NCBI RefSeq assembly: GCF_001523745.2
Contig: NZ_CP013387.1
Span: 2,480,001 to 2,544,000, forward strand
DNA: 64,000 nucleotides
Reading direction: 5' to 3'
From: Burkholderia mayonis
Lineage (GTDB): Bacteria; Pseudomonadota; Gammaproteobacteria; Burkholderiales; Burkholderiaceae
Below the pieces are notes generated by a model. That model did no database searches, had not been told where the DNA came from, and saw only the letters and a program-made list of their open reading frames with translations. Positions 18,704-27,945 of this stretch are shown here, piece after piece (positions within the stretch are counted from its first letter, which is position 1; every line of letters starts with the position of its first letter). A program made the translations under genes and the position numbers.

Positions 18704-20596
18704 TCAATCATGCGCCTTCGCCCGCACGACGATCTGCGCGAGCACGTCGCGCTCGATTCGCCCGAGCGACGCACGCGCCGCATCGAAATCTTCCGGCGAA
18801 CACACCTGATGCGCGAAGCGCGCGCGCAAGCGCCGCGTGATCTGCACGACGCGCGCCGCCGCATCGAGCACGTAGTGCGATTCATAATCGAAGAAGCGAT
18901 CCTGCACGTGCGCATCGTTCGGCACGTCGGTCACGCGCACGTCGTCGGGCAGCGCGATCTGCGCGGTCTCGTCGAAATCGCCGCCGATGCACAGCCACGG
19001 CTGCGTGCGCACCGGCTCCGCAAGCCAGTCCTGCACCTGAGTCGCGATGCCGCCCGACAGGCTCGACAACGCCGGCAGCGCGGTCGTGCCGTCGGTCCAC
19101 ACGAAATGGTCGAGCGATCCCGTCATCGACGTCGAGAACGGCCCGCTCGTCGCATTGCGCTCGCCCGCGCTCAACTGGGCCGTGCCGCGCAAGCCGCTCT
19201 GTCGCAGGCGATCGGTCGCGAGCTGCTGCACACGCTCGCGCGCTGCCTGGCGGAACACGCTGCGTTCGAGCTCCGCTGTCCATCCTGCATCCTCGACGTA
19301 ATACTGATAGCGCGCCGCTCCGCTTGCATCGACGTCGATCCGCAGGCGCGCGCCGCGCGTGCGCGGCTGCGTCGCCGGCGTGCGCGTCAGCACGCCTTCG
19401 TCGACGAGCAGCGCCGGCCGATCCATCACGACGGGCGGCAGATAGCCGAACGCGACGCTGCCGACCGTCGTATCGGCGAAGAGCCCGAGATCCGGCAGCC
19501 ATGTGATCGCGTGATTGATCGCGCTGCCTCCGTAGCCGGGCACGGCGGGCAACGTATAGACCGGACCGAGATCGAGCAGCACGGGCTCGCTGCGTATCCC
19601 GGCCGCCGCGAGCAGCGCGCCGAAGAGCGCGACGTGATCCTTGCAATCGCCGTAGCGGTTGCGCAGGATGTCCGCCACCTTGTGCGGCGCGGCCGCGGTC
19701 TCGCCGAGAAAGAGCGCGACGTAGCGGACGTTCATCCGAACCCAGTCGTAGATCGCCTGCGCCTTCGCGCGCGGATCGGACGCGTTCGCGTTCGCCGTGA
19801 CCGACTGCGCGAGCCGCGCGACGGCGGGATCGCGCGCGCTCGCATCGACGGCCGCCGCGCGATATCGCTCGGCGAACGACGCGAAATCGCGCAGCGTCGA
19901 CACCATCAGGCGATCGCCGTACGTCGCATAGCCGACCGAGCCGTTCTCGACGCGCGGATACGGACCGTGCCGATAGTCGAATGCGTAGCGCGTGCGGCCG
20001 TTCTCCGTCACCGGCGCGAGCGCGACGTAGCCGCGCGCGTCGGCGTAGAGCGGCATGTCGGCGGGCAAATCGAAGATCAGCCGCTGCGCGTCGACGGGCA
20101 TCCGCGACGGCGCGACGAAATAGCCGAAGAACCCCGGATCGCGCGGCTTCGTACGCGACTTGCGAAACACGAGGCGCGTGCGCGCGCCCGCATCGACGCC
20201 CGGAAAGATCACCGAGCGCAACACGCCATCCTCGAAAAACGGCGCGCCGGCGGAGCGCGGTTCCTGCACGTCGCGAATCGCCTCCGGGCCGACCGGATGC
20301 GCGGCGCCGGCGCGATCGATCGTCTCGGCGGTCAGCAGTTCGACCCGCTCGATGTCCTTGTTGAACCACACGTAGCGCTGCGCGACGTCGTCGATGCCGC
20401 TCGCGGTGTTCGCGCGCAGCGTCGAATCGTCGTGCTCGTCGACGGAGCCGTCATGCTGGACGACGAACACGTGAACGTCGCTGACGAGGGTCGCGGGCGC
20501 GGCGTCATCGGCGTCGGATTCTGCCGGCGACGCGTTCGCGCAATGGGCGGCCATGCAGACGCATGCCGCGCAGAATAGTCGGACGAAAGCGGGCAT
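18704..20596 (-). CDS. Secreted DUF3857/transglutaminase-like domain protein
   Basis: 630 residues from ATG 20596; the frame extends to 20872 but the shorter start gives a signal peptide ('MPAFVRLFCAACVCMAAHC', cleavage near 'CANASPAES'). The N-terminal half is a DUF3857-type beta domain. The middle has a transglutaminase-like core with catalytic Cys in 'RNRYGDCKDHVALF', His in 'GSAINHAITWLPD' and Asp in 'GLFADTTVG'. The C-terminal part is a DUF2135-like beta region. Family members are periplasmic or surface proteins of unknown substrate, sometimes linked to peptidoglycan or polysaccharide export. It stands alone here, convergent with the GMC gene. Confidence 0.88.
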   Translation of the reverse strand: MPAFVRLFCAACVCMAAHCANASPAESDADDAAPATLVSDVHVFVVQHDGSVDEHDDSTLRANTASGIDDVAQRYVWFNKDIERVELLTAETIDRAGAAHPVGPEAIRDVQEPRSAGAPFFEDGVLRSVIFPGVDAGARTRLVFRKSRTKPRDPGFFGYFVAPSRMPVDAQRLIFDLPADMPLYADARGYVALAPVTENGRTRYAFDYRHGPYPRVENGSVGYATYGDRLMVSTLRDFASFAERYRAAAVDASARDPAVARLAQSVTANANASDPRAKAQAIYDWVRMNVRYVALFLGETAAAPHKVADILRNRYGDCKDHVALFGALLAAAGIRSEPVLLDLGPVYTLPAVPGYGGSAINHAITWLPDLGLFADTTVGSVAFGYLPPVVMDRPALLVDEGVLTRTPATQPRTRGARLRIDVDASGAARYQYYVEDAGWTAELERSVFRQAARERVQQLATDRLRQSGLRGTAQLSAGERNATSGPFSTSMTGSLDHFVWTDGTTALPALSSLSGGIATQVQDWLAEPVRTQPWLCIGGDFDETAQIALPDDVRVTDVPNDAHVQDRFFDYESHYVLDAAARVVQITRRLRARFAHQVCSPEDFDAARASLGRIERDVLAQIVVRAKAHD

Positions 20597-20849
20597 CGCA
20601 ATCAACCTGCGGCGCAACGCGCGGTCGGATCGCAACCGGGTAGCGGGTTCGTGAACGGATCTTGCCGATCGGCCGGGGCGCATCGCGCGACTTCCGGCGC
20701 GACAAATGCGTTCGATGCTTCGCGCGTCGCCGCGCGCCATCTCCGCTTGTTCGACGCGCGCGGAATCCCGGTTTCGGCCCGGCCAGTTTGGGTCATCGCG
20801 GCCGATCGCGTCAAGCGCGTGCCGGACGCCATCGCGCCCCTCGGATACC

Positions 20850-21397
20850 GGCGAGCATCCGGACATCGACATCCGGGTGATCGCCGATTCGCAGTTCGCG
20901 ACCTTCCGAAGCGACGGCGTCGATCTAGCGATCCGCTACGGCAAGCCGCCGTTCGGCAAGGGGCTCGTCACGCGCTTCCTGTTTCCGGTCGACATCTATG
21001 CGGCACGCAGCCCATCGCTGCTGACATCACCCGGCTCGCTCGCGATCCCGCCGCCTCCGCGCTGCTGCACGACGCGCACGATCTGTCGCCCGAGTTTCTC
21101 GCCACGATGCCGGAGCGCGTCGCGGTCGATCCGCACCGGGGCCCGCGCTTCAATCAATCGTCGCTCGCGATCGACGCCGCGACCGCGGGACACGGCGCCG
21201 CGCTCGTCAGCGATCAACTCGTCGGGCGCGACATCGAGGCCGGACGACTGTGCCGGCTGTTCGATTTCGCGCTGCCGCTGTCGGTCGGCTACTACATCGC
21301 CCATCCGAACGAGCCGCGGCGTCCGAACGACATCGCGACGATGGAGGCGTGGCTGATTCGTCACGCGCGGCGCGATATGCAGCGCGATCTCGCATAA
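20850..21397 (+). pseudogene. LysR-family regulator remnant (effector-binding domain, frameshifted)
   Basis: Two reading frames together encode most of a GcvA-like LysR effector domain. The first (about 20850-21020) gives 'HPDIDIRVIADSQFATF' and 'DGVDLAIRYGKPPFGKG'. A single-base shift near 21020 moves the rest into the next frame, which gives 'RGPRFNQSSLAIDAATAGHG' and 'LCRLFDFALPLSVGYYIAHP' and ends at TAA 21397. The helix-turn-helix half is missing upstream. The gene is therefore truncated and frameshifted. Confidence 0.8.
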
Positions 21398-21441
21398 CGC
21401 ACGCAAGCGCCGCCGGAAAACCGGTCGATTAGAATCGCCGC

Positions 21442-21561
21442 ATGCACGCTTCCGACCCTCGCGATCTTCGCCTCCCGTCCCTCGACGGCCTGCTGGCCTT
21501 CGAGGCCGCCGCGCGCCACGGCACGTTCGAGCGGGCGGCCGAAGAACTGTGCGTGACGTGT
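21442..21561 (+). pseudogene. LysR-family regulator remnant (N-terminal helix-turn-helix only)
   Basis: The ATG at 21442 opens 'LRLPSLDGLLAFEAAARHGT' and 'FERAAEELCVT', the start of a GcvA-like LysR helix-turn-helix. The family sequence then stops abruptly at about 21561. The frame stays open and runs without a stop into the lactate dehydrogenase-like gene, giving a hypothetical 451-residue fusion. Confidence 0.75.
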
Positions 21562-21651
21562 CGGAATTTCTTTCGCATCGCGCCTGAAGATATTTCCGCG
21601 CGCGCCGCCGAGTGCGGCGGTAGCATCATCGTTCCCCTTTCGGAGCCGTCC

Positions 21652-22797
21652 ATGCCCCTCCCGATCACCTGCATCGAAGATCTTCGCGTTCTCGCGAGGA
21701 AACGCATTCCGCGGATGTTCTACGACTACGTCGATACGGGCTCCTACACGGAGTCGACGTATCGCGCGAACGAAGCCGACTTCCAGCGCATCAAGCTGCG
21801 TCAGCGGGTCGGCGTCGACATCGCGCATCGCAGCCTGCGCACGACGATGGCGGGACAGGACGTCGCGATACCGGTTGCGCTCGCGCCGACCGGCCTCGTC
21901 GGCATGATGCGCGCCGACGGCGAGATTCTCGCGGCGCGCGCCGCGCAGCGGTTCGGCGTGCCGTTCACGCTGTCGACGATGAGCATCTGCTCGCTCGAGG
22001 ACATCGCGACGCACGCGCCCGGGCCGTTCTGGTTCCAGCTCTACATGATGCGCGATCGCGTGTTCATCGAGCGGCTGATCGCGCGCGCGAAGGCGGCGGG
22101 CTGTCCCGCGCTCGTGCTGACGATGGACCTGCAGATCGGCGGCCAACGCCACAAGGACGTGAAGAACGGCTTGTCGAGCCCGCCGCGCATCACGCTGCCG
22201 AATCTGCTGAACATGGCGAGCAAGCCGCGCTGGTGCATCGGCATGGCCCGCACCCGACGCCGTCATTTCGGCAACATCGTCGGGCACGTGAAGGGCGTGA
22301 CCGACATGTCGTCGCTCGATTCATGGACGCGCGAGCAGTTCGATCCGACGATCGACTGGCGCGACGTCGAATGGGTTCGGCAACGCTGGGACGGCAAGCT
22401 GATCGTCAAGGGCATTCTCGATCCGCGCGACGCTCACCTGGCGGCCGACGCGGGCGCGGATGCGATCGTCGTATCGAATCACGGCGGCCGCCAGCTCGAC
22501 GGTGCGATGTCGTCGGTCGACGCGCTGCCTGCCATCGTGGACGCGATCGGCCAGCGCATCGAAGTGTGGCTTGACGGCGGCGTGCGCACCGGCCAGGACG
22601 TGCTGAAGGCGGTCGCGCTCGGCGCGCGCGGCACGATGATCGGGCGTGCGTTTCTCTATGGCGTCGCCGCGCTGGGCGAAGCAGGCGTGTTCCGCAGCCT
22701 CGACATCATCGCGCGCGAGCTCGATACGACGATGGCGCTGTGCGGCTATACCGACATTCTGTCGGTGGACGCCGACGTTCTCGCACGGCGATTCTGA
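21652..22797 (+). CDS. Alpha-hydroxy-acid oxidising flavoprotein (L-lactate dehydrogenase LldD-like)
   Basis: 381 residues from ATG 21652, which has its own ribosome-binding site (CGGAG at 21641) and matches the family N-terminus ('CIEDLRVLARKRIPRMFYDY'). FMN-dependent TIM-barrel enzyme: 'FYDYVDTGSYTE', 'VALAPTGLVGMM', 'FQLYMMRD', the FMN/substrate Lys in 'LIVKGILDPRDA', and the catalytic His in 'VSNHGGRQLDGAMSSVDALP' followed by 'VWLDGGVRTGQDVLKAVALGA'. It oxidises L-lactate or a related 2-hydroxy acid to the keto acid, passing electrons to the respiratory chain. The same frame extends upstream into a LysR fragment; the internal start is preferred. Confidence 0.9.
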   Translation: MPLPITCIEDLRVLARKRIPRMFYDYVDTGSYTESTYRANEADFQRIKLRQRVGVDIAHRSLRTTMAGQDVAIPVALAPTGLVGMMRADGEILAARAAQRFGVPFTLSTMSICSLEDIATHAPGPFWFQLYMMRDRVFIERLIARAKAAGCPALVLTMDLQIGGQRHKDVKNGLSSPPRITLPNLLNMASKPRWCIGMARTRRRHFGNIVGHVKGVTDMSSLDSWTREQFDPTIDWRDVEWVRQRWDGKLIVKGILDPRDAHLAADAGADAIVVSNHGGRQLDGAMSSVDALPAIVDAIGQRIEVWLDGGVRTGQDVLKAVALGARGTMIGRAFLYGVAALGEAGVFRSLDIIARELDTTMALCGYTDILSVDADVLARRF

Positions 22798-23137
22798 TTG
22801 CGTTCGATGCGCGCGAATCCCGCTGCGTATGCCTACGCGGATGCGCGAGCCGCGAACGGCGTCGCACAGCCGATCTCACGCGATGCGCGACGGCACGACG
22901 CCGCGCCGACGCAAACATCGAGCGGCGGATCGAAGCGCGCATCGGGCCGCCGAGCGGTGTTGTCGTCGGCGTCGAGCGCGGCCTTCCACTGCATCGCGTA
23001 CAGACCGGATACCTGGACCGCATGCCCGGCGCGTCGATCAGGACTTCGGAATGTCGCCTCCGTGCCGCGTCGCGATCGCGCGTGTTGTGCGTGTTGTGCG
23101 TGTTGTGCGTGCGTGTCGGGCGCGTCCGGGCTTCTGG
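22798..23137. other. Intergenic between convergent genes, no gene seen
   Basis: 340 bp between lactate dehydrogenase-like gene and the E2 gene. Only unconserved frames. It holds three exact copies of the 9-mer CGTGTTGTG at 23081-23107. No clear terminator hairpin. Confidence 0.45.
23081..23107. repeat. 9-bp tandem repeat, three copies
   Basis: CGTGTTGTG repeated three times exactly, continuing as CGTGCGTG. Lies in the intergenic space downstream of both neighbouring genes. Confidence 0.85.
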
Positions 23138-24256
23138 CTACTGCGGCCGTTGCAGATCCGCAATCACCGCCGCGAGAAAGCGCGCCGCCTCGCCGCCCGT
23201 GACGACTCGATGATCGAACGTCAGGCTGAGCGGCAGGATGCGATGCACGGCGGGCGCGCCGCCCGCCGCGACGACCGCGTCGTGCACGCGCCCCGCGCCG
23301 AGGATCGCAACGGTCGGCGGCACGACGACGGGCGCCGCATACTTGCCGGCGATCATCCCGAAGTTCGACAGCGTGATCGTGTTGCCGCGCAACTCATCCG
23401 GCGGAATCTTGCGCGCACGGATGTCGGCGCGCATCCGGTCGAGCCCGTTGCGCAAGTCGGCGGCGTCGCGATGCGCGACGTCGCGCAGCACCGGCACGAA
23501 GAGACCGTCCGGCAGATCGACCGCGATGCCGAGATCGATCTTCGCGACCACGTGCCGACGCCCCGCCTGTCCGTCGAACCACGCGTTGAGCCCCGGCTCC
23601 GCGCGGCAGCCGGCGACGAGCGCGCGAATCAGGCGCATCGTCACATCCGCGCCCGCGGGCCATGCGTGGATGTCGGCATCGTCGATCACGGTCGCCGCCG
23701 CGACTTCGCTCTGCGCGCGCGCCATGTTCTGCGCCATCGCGCGCCGCACGCCGCGCAGCACTTCGGGCGGCCCGAGCTCGGCGAGCACCTTCGCGACGCG
23801 CTGCACGTCCGCCGCAGTGATCACGCCGTCGGCGCCCGACGGCGTCACCATCGCCAGATCGACGTCGAGCTTGCGCGCGAGCGCGCGCACGGCCGGAATC
23901 GCCTTGACCGCGCCGGCGCCGCGGCCGCCCGCGCCCGTGCCGAGCGCTGCGGGCGCTTCTTGCACGACGTGCTCGCCGACCGTCATGTGGCCGACGACGG
24001 TCCCCGCATCGGCTTCGTCGGCTTCGCCTTCGAATGCGACGAGCGGCGCGCCGAGATGAACGATGTCGCCCGGCTGCCCGAACAGCTTCGCGATGCGGCC
24101 GGATTGCGGCGACGGGATCTCGACGATCGCCTTCGCGGTCTCGACCGACAACAGCGGCTGATCGGTCTGAACCGCGTCGCCAGCCTTGGCGTGCCATTCG
24201 ACGATCTCGGCTTCCTGCAAGCCTTCGCCGAGGTCGGGCAATTTGAAGATCTTCAT
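23138..24256 (-). CDS. Dihydrolipoamide acyltransferase E2 of a 2-oxoacid dehydrogenase
   Basis: 372 residues, shorter than multi-lipoyl E2s. One N-terminal lipoyl domain with the lipoyl-Lys at residue 42 ('LSVETAKAIVEIPSPQSG'), an E1/E3-binding domain ('AVRALARKLDVDLAMVTPSG'), then the acyltransferase domain ending 'LTFDHRVVTGGEAARFLAAV'. The catalytic His is residue 349; the Asp of the usual H-x-x-x-D-G is Thr353. It moves an acyl group from E1 to CoA. The start lies 4 bp after the E1beta stop. No E3 gene is nearby, so lipoamide dehydrogenase must come from elsewhere. Confidence 0.9.
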   Translation of the reverse strand: MKIFKLPDLGEGLQEAEIVEWHAKAGDAVQTDQPLLSVETAKAIVEIPSPQSGRIAKLFGQPGDIVHLGAPLVAFEGEADEADAGTVVGHMTVGEHVVQEAPAALGTGAGGRGAGAVKAIPAVRALARKLDVDLAMVTPSGADGVITAADVQRVAKVLAELGPPEVLRGVRRAMAQNMARAQSEVAAATVIDDADIHAWPAGADVTMRLIRALVAGCRAEPGLNAWFDGQAGRRHVVAKIDLGIAVDLPDGLFVPVLRDVAHRDAADLRNGLDRMRADIRARKIPPDELRGNTITLSNFGMIAGKYAAPVVVPPTVAILGAGRVHDAVVAAGGAPAVHRILPLSLTFDHRVVTGGEAARFLAAVIADLQRPQ

Positions 24257-24260
24257 GTCG

Positions 24261-25241
24261 TTACGACGCCTCCAGCGTCTTCCTGACTGCGCTGACGATG
24301 CGCGCCGCGCTCGGCATGTACTGGCTTTCGAGCCGGAACAGCGGCACGACGACGTCGTAGCCGGTCACGCGCTGCACGGGCGCGAGCAGCGAATACAGAC
24401 AGTGCTCGGCGACGAGCGCGGCGATCTCCGCGCCGACGCCCGCCGTGCGCGGCGCCTCGTGGACGATCACGCAGCGGCCCGTCCTCGCGACCGACGCGAC
24501 GATCGTATCGGCATCGAGCGGCTTCAGCGTCGCGACGTCGATCACTTCGGCCATCACGCCTTCCTGCGCGAGCTGATCGGCGGCCGTCTGCACTTCCTGC
24601 AGCGTCGCGCCCCAGCTCACCAGCGTGACGTCGGAGCCGTCGCGCAGCGTGAAGCACGTATCGAGCGGCAGCGCCTCCCCGTTGTCTTCGACCGGCTGTC
24701 GGAACAGCCGATACAGGCGCGAAGGCTCGAAGAACATCACCGGATCCGGATCGCGAATCGCGGCGAGCAGCAGCCCATAGGCGCGCGCGGGCGTCGACGG
24801 AATCACGACGCGCAGGCCGGGGATATGCGCGAACAACGCTTCGGGGCTTTCCGAATGATGTTCCGGCGCGTGAATGCCGCCGCCGCACGGCGCGCGGATC
24901 ACGAGCGGACACGACAGCCGTCCACGCGTGCGATGACGCAGCCGCGACGCGTGATTGAGGACCTGATCGATCGTCGGATAGACGAAGCCGGTGAACTGGA
25001 TCTCCGCGACGGGCTTGAGACCCATCGCCGCCATGCCGATCGCGGCGCCCGCGATCGCCGTTTCCGCGAGCGGCGTGTCGATCACGCGCCGCGCGCCGAA
25101 GCGCGCCTGCAAGTCGACGGTTGCACGAAACACGCCGCCGTTCGCGCCGATGTCCTCGCCGAGCAGCACGACGGACGGATCGTGCGCGAGCGCGTACGCG
25201 AGCGCCAGATTGACCGCCTCGACGAGGTTCAGATCAGCCAT
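24261..25241 (-). CDS. 2-oxoacid dehydrogenase E1 component, beta subunit
   Basis: 326 residues from ATG 25241, overlapping the E1alpha stop by 8 bp. Typical E1beta: 'NLVEAVNLALAYALAHDP', 'VLLGEDIGANGGVFRAT', 'RVIDTPLAETAIAGAAIGMA', 'RAPCGGGIHAPEHHSESPEA' and 'EVIDVATLKPLDADTIVAS'. It forms the alpha2beta2 ThDP-dependent decarboxylase with the neighbouring alpha subunit. Sequence style fits pyruvate, acetoin or branched-chain 2-oxoacid complexes; I cannot decide which. Confidence 0.92.
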   Translation of the reverse strand: MADLNLVEAVNLALAYALAHDPSVVLLGEDIGANGGVFRATVDLQARFGARRVIDTPLAETAIAGAAIGMAAMGLKPVAEIQFTGFVYPTIDQVLNHASRLRHRTRGRLSCPLVIRAPCGGGIHAPEHHSESPEALFAHIPGLRVVIPSTPARAYGLLLAAIRDPDPVMFFEPSRLYRLFRQPVEDNGEALPLDTCFTLRDGSDVTLVSWGATLQEVQTAADQLAQEGVMAEVIDVATLKPLDADTIVASVARTGRCVIVHEAPRTAGVGAEIAALVAEHCLYSLLAPVQRVTGYDVVVPLFRLESQYMPSAARIVSAVRKTLEAS

Positions 25242-26322
25242 GATGATTCCCCGCAGCCAGCGCAAATGCGAGCGCCGTCGCCAACTGTTCCTGCATCGCC
25301 TGCGGCAGGCTCGCATACAAATGGTCGAACATCGCCGACGTGTCCGGCTGCGGCGTCGCGAGATAAGCCTCCACTGCTTCTTCGACCTGCGCGTAGCACG
25401 CCTTGCCGAGCTGCTCGTCCAGCGCCTTGTCCCACACGTTGCGATGCATCAGGTATTTGCGCAGACGCAGCAGCGGCTCGAATTCCCATTGCTTGCCGAC
25501 GGCGTCGGAATCGCGATAGCGCGTCGCATCGTCGGCCGTCGTGTGATCGCCCAGCCGGTAGCTGAGCGCTTCGACGAGCGTCGGACCGCCGCCGCCCCGC
25601 GCGCGCTCGAGCGCGTCGCCGACCACCTGACGCACGGCGACGATGTCGTTGCCGTCGACCTGCCGCCCCTCGATTCCCGCGGCGATCGCCTTTTGCGCGA
25701 GCGTTTGCGCCGCGGTCTGGCGGGCGCGCGGCATCGAGATCGCCCACTGGTTGTTGTTGACGACGATGACGAGCGGCGCGCGCCACGCGCCCGCCATGTT
25801 CATCGCCTCATAGAAGTCGCCTTTCGACGTGCCGCCGTCGCCGAGGATCGCCACCGCGACGCGCGCTTCGCCGCGCAGCATGAACGCATACGCGGCGCCC
25901 GCCGCATGGCACACCTGCGTGCCGATCGGCACGCAGTTCGGAAAATCCTGGCGCGCCGCCGCGAAATCGCTGCCGCGCTCGTCACCGCCCCAGTACAGCA
26001 GGCTTTCCGTCATCGTGACGCCGCGCAGGAATTGCGCGGCGTGATCGCGGTACGACGGAAACAGCACGTCGTCGGCGCGCATCGCGCTCGCGACGCCCAC
26101 GCCGATCGCTTCCTGCCCGACCGACGACGCGAACGTGCCGATCTTGCCGGTGCGCTGCAGCGCAACCGCTTTCGTGTCGAACGCCCGCGTCAGCACCATC
26201 GCGCGATAGAGCGGCAGCAGCGCGGCCGCGTCCTGCGCGAACGCGGGCAACGGCTGGACCGGCTCGCCGTCGGGGCCGAGGTATTGCGTATAGTCGATGT
26301 CGAAGCTGCCGACCGTGGTCAT
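25234..26322 (-). CDS. 2-oxoacid dehydrogenase E1 component, alpha subunit
   Basis: 362 residues. The ThDP/Mg motif spans 161-191 ('GDGGTSKGDFYEAMNMAG' through 'VIVVNNNQ'). Also 'SSVGQEAIGVGVASAM', 'YRDHAAQFLRG' and the phosphorylation-loop-like 'SYRLGDHTTADDATRYR'. It decarboxylates a 2-oxoacid and reductively acylates the E2 lipoyl group. It starts 18 bp after the glutamine synthetase stop, so both are likely cotranscribed. Annotated as pyruvate dehydrogenase-type in many proteobacteria, but a branched-chain substrate is equally possible. Confidence 0.92.
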   Translation of the reverse strand: MTTVGSFDIDYTQYLGPDGEPVQPLPAFAQDAAALLPLYRAMVLTRAFDTKAVALQRTGKIGTFASSVGQEAIGVGVASAMRADDVLFPSYRDHAAQFLRGVTMTESLLYWGGDERGSDFAAARQDFPNCVPIGTQVCHAAGAAYAFMLRGEARVAVAILGDGGTSKGDFYEAMNMAGAWRAPLVIVVNNNQWAISMPRARQTAAQTLAQKAIAAGIEGRQVDGNDIVAVRQVVGDALERARGGGGPTLVEALSYRLGDHTTADDATRYRDSDAVGKQWEFEPLLRLRKYLMHRNVWDKALDEQLGKACYAQVEEAVEAYLATPQPDTSAMFDHLYASLPQAMQEQLATALAFALAAGNHHG

Positions 26323-26340
26323 CGCGGGCCCCTCGTTTTT

Positions 26341-27846
26341 CTAGACGTCGAAATACAGATAGAACTCCCAAGGATGCGGACGCAGCTTGATCGTATCGAG
26401 CTCGCGCTTGCGCTTGTAGTCGATCCACGTGCGAATCACGTCGCCGGTGAACACGTCGCCCTTGCGCAGGAACGCGCTGTCGGCTTCGAGCGCGGCAAGC
26501 GACGCGTCGAGCGAGCCCGGCACCTGCCGGATCTTCGATGCTTCCTCCAGCGGCAGCTCGTAGATGTTCTTGTCGAGCGGCGCACCCGGATCGATCTTGT
26601 TCTCGATGCCGTCGAGCCCGGCCATCAGCATCGCCGCGAACGCGAGATACGCGTTCGCCGACGGATCGGGACAGCGAAACTCCACGCGGCGCGCGGCGGG
26701 CGCGTCCGACACCATCGGAATCCTCGCCGCGGCCGAGCGGTTGCGCTGCGACATCGCCAGATTGACGGGCGCTTCATAGCCCGGCACGAGACGCTTGTAC
26801 GAATTCGTCGTCGGCGCGCAGAACGCCATCAGCGCCGGGGCGTGCTCGAGCAGCCCGCCGATGTACCAGCGGCACAGGTCGGACGTCAGCGCCCAGCCGT
26901 TCGCGTCGTAGAACAGATTGCGTTCGTCGTCCCACAGGCTCTGATGGCAATGCATGCCGCTCGCGTTGTCCGCGAACAGCGGCTTCGGCATGAACGTCGC
27001 GACCTTGCCGTGCCGGCGCGCGACGTTCTTGCACACGTACTTGTAGATCATCACGTTGTCGGCCATTCGCGTGAGCGTCGCGAAACGCATGTCGATTTCG
27101 TTCTGGCCGGCGGTCGCGACCTCGTGATGGTGCACTTCGACCTGCACGCCTGCGCGCTGCAGCGTCAGCGCGATTTCCGAGCGGATGTCCTGCAGCGTGT
27201 CGTTCGGCGGCGTCGGGAAATAACCTTCCTTGTAGCGCTGCTTGTAGCCGAGATTGCCGCCGCCGTATGCGCCCTCGTCTCGGCCCGCGGCCCAGTCGCC
27301 CTCGGCCGATTCGACGTAGTAATAGCCGCAGTGCTGATCCTGGCCGTAGCGGATCGAATCGAAAATGAAGAATTCGAGTTCCGGCCCGACGTAGCAGGTC
27401 GTCGCGATGCCCGTCCCGCGCAAATGCGCTTCCGCTTTTTTCGCGACGTAGCGCGGATCGCGCGAGTACGGCCCGTGCGTCGCCGGATCGATCACGTCGC
27501 AGAGAATCGACAGCGTCGGCGTCTCGCAGACCGGATCGACGAACGCGGTCGTCGGATCGGGACGCAGCAGCATGTCGGATTCGTGGATCTCCTGGAAGCC
27601 GCGGATCGACGAGCCGTCGAAACCGATTCCGGCGCCGAACAGATCCGCGTGGAGTTCGGGGAGCGTAATCGAGAAGTGCTGCCAGAGCCCCGGCAGATCG
27701 GTGAACTTCAGATCGACGATCTGGATGCCATGCGTGCGCACCAGTTCGATCACATCGCTCACGCTGGCCGGCCGCGCGATGCGGTAGCTGCCTGCTTCGA
27801 CGGACGCCGCGAACGGCGATCCCGCGTCGCCTTGCGTATTCGACAT
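26341..27846 (-). CDS. Glutamine synthetase (GlnA type I-like)
   Basis: 501 residues, about 30 longer than E. coli GlnA because of an N-terminal extension. GS motifs: 'DLKFTDLPGLWQHFSI', 'GFDGSSIRGFQEIHESDMLL', 'GPELEFFIFD', 'EVHHHEVATAGQNEIDMRF', 'HCHQSLW' and 'PTTNSYKRLVPGYEAPVNLA'. The adenylylation-site Tyr is present at residue 429 in 'DKNIYELPLEE', so control by GlnE is possible. It makes glutamine from glutamate, ammonia and ATP. A strong AAGGAG site lies before the ATG. It lies downstream of a GYD-domain gene and upstream of a 2-oxoacid dehydrogenase, so it may be a second, pathway-linked GS. Confidence 0.93.
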   Translation of the reverse strand: MSNTQGDAGSPFAASVEAGSYRIARPASVSDVIELVRTHGIQIVDLKFTDLPGLWQHFSITLPELHADLFGAGIGFDGSSIRGFQEIHESDMLLRPDPTTAFVDPVCETPTLSILCDVIDPATHGPYSRDPRYVAKKAEAHLRGTGIATTCYVGPELEFFIFDSIRYGQDQHCGYYYVESAEGDWAAGRDEGAYGGGNLGYKQRYKEGYFPTPPNDTLQDIRSEIALTLQRAGVQVEVHHHEVATAGQNEIDMRFATLTRMADNVMIYKYVCKNVARRHGKVATFMPKPLFADNASGMHCHQSLWDDERNLFYDANGWALTSDLCRWYIGGLLEHAPALMAFCAPTTNSYKRLVPGYEAPVNLAMSQRNRSAAARIPMVSDAPAARRVEFRCPDPSANAYLAFAAMLMAGLDGIENKIDPGAPLDKNIYELPLEEASKIRQVPGSLDASLAALEADSAFLRKGDVFTGDVIRTWIDYKRKRELDTIKLRPHPWEFYLYFDV

Positions 27847-27945
27847 GGGCTTTCTCCTTCTTCCAGCCCTTTGCCTGCGATCCGGCTTCGGCCTGCTCTG
27901 CGACTCGCGTTCGAGCGGCCGACGACGGTGCGTGCGGCTTGCGCG

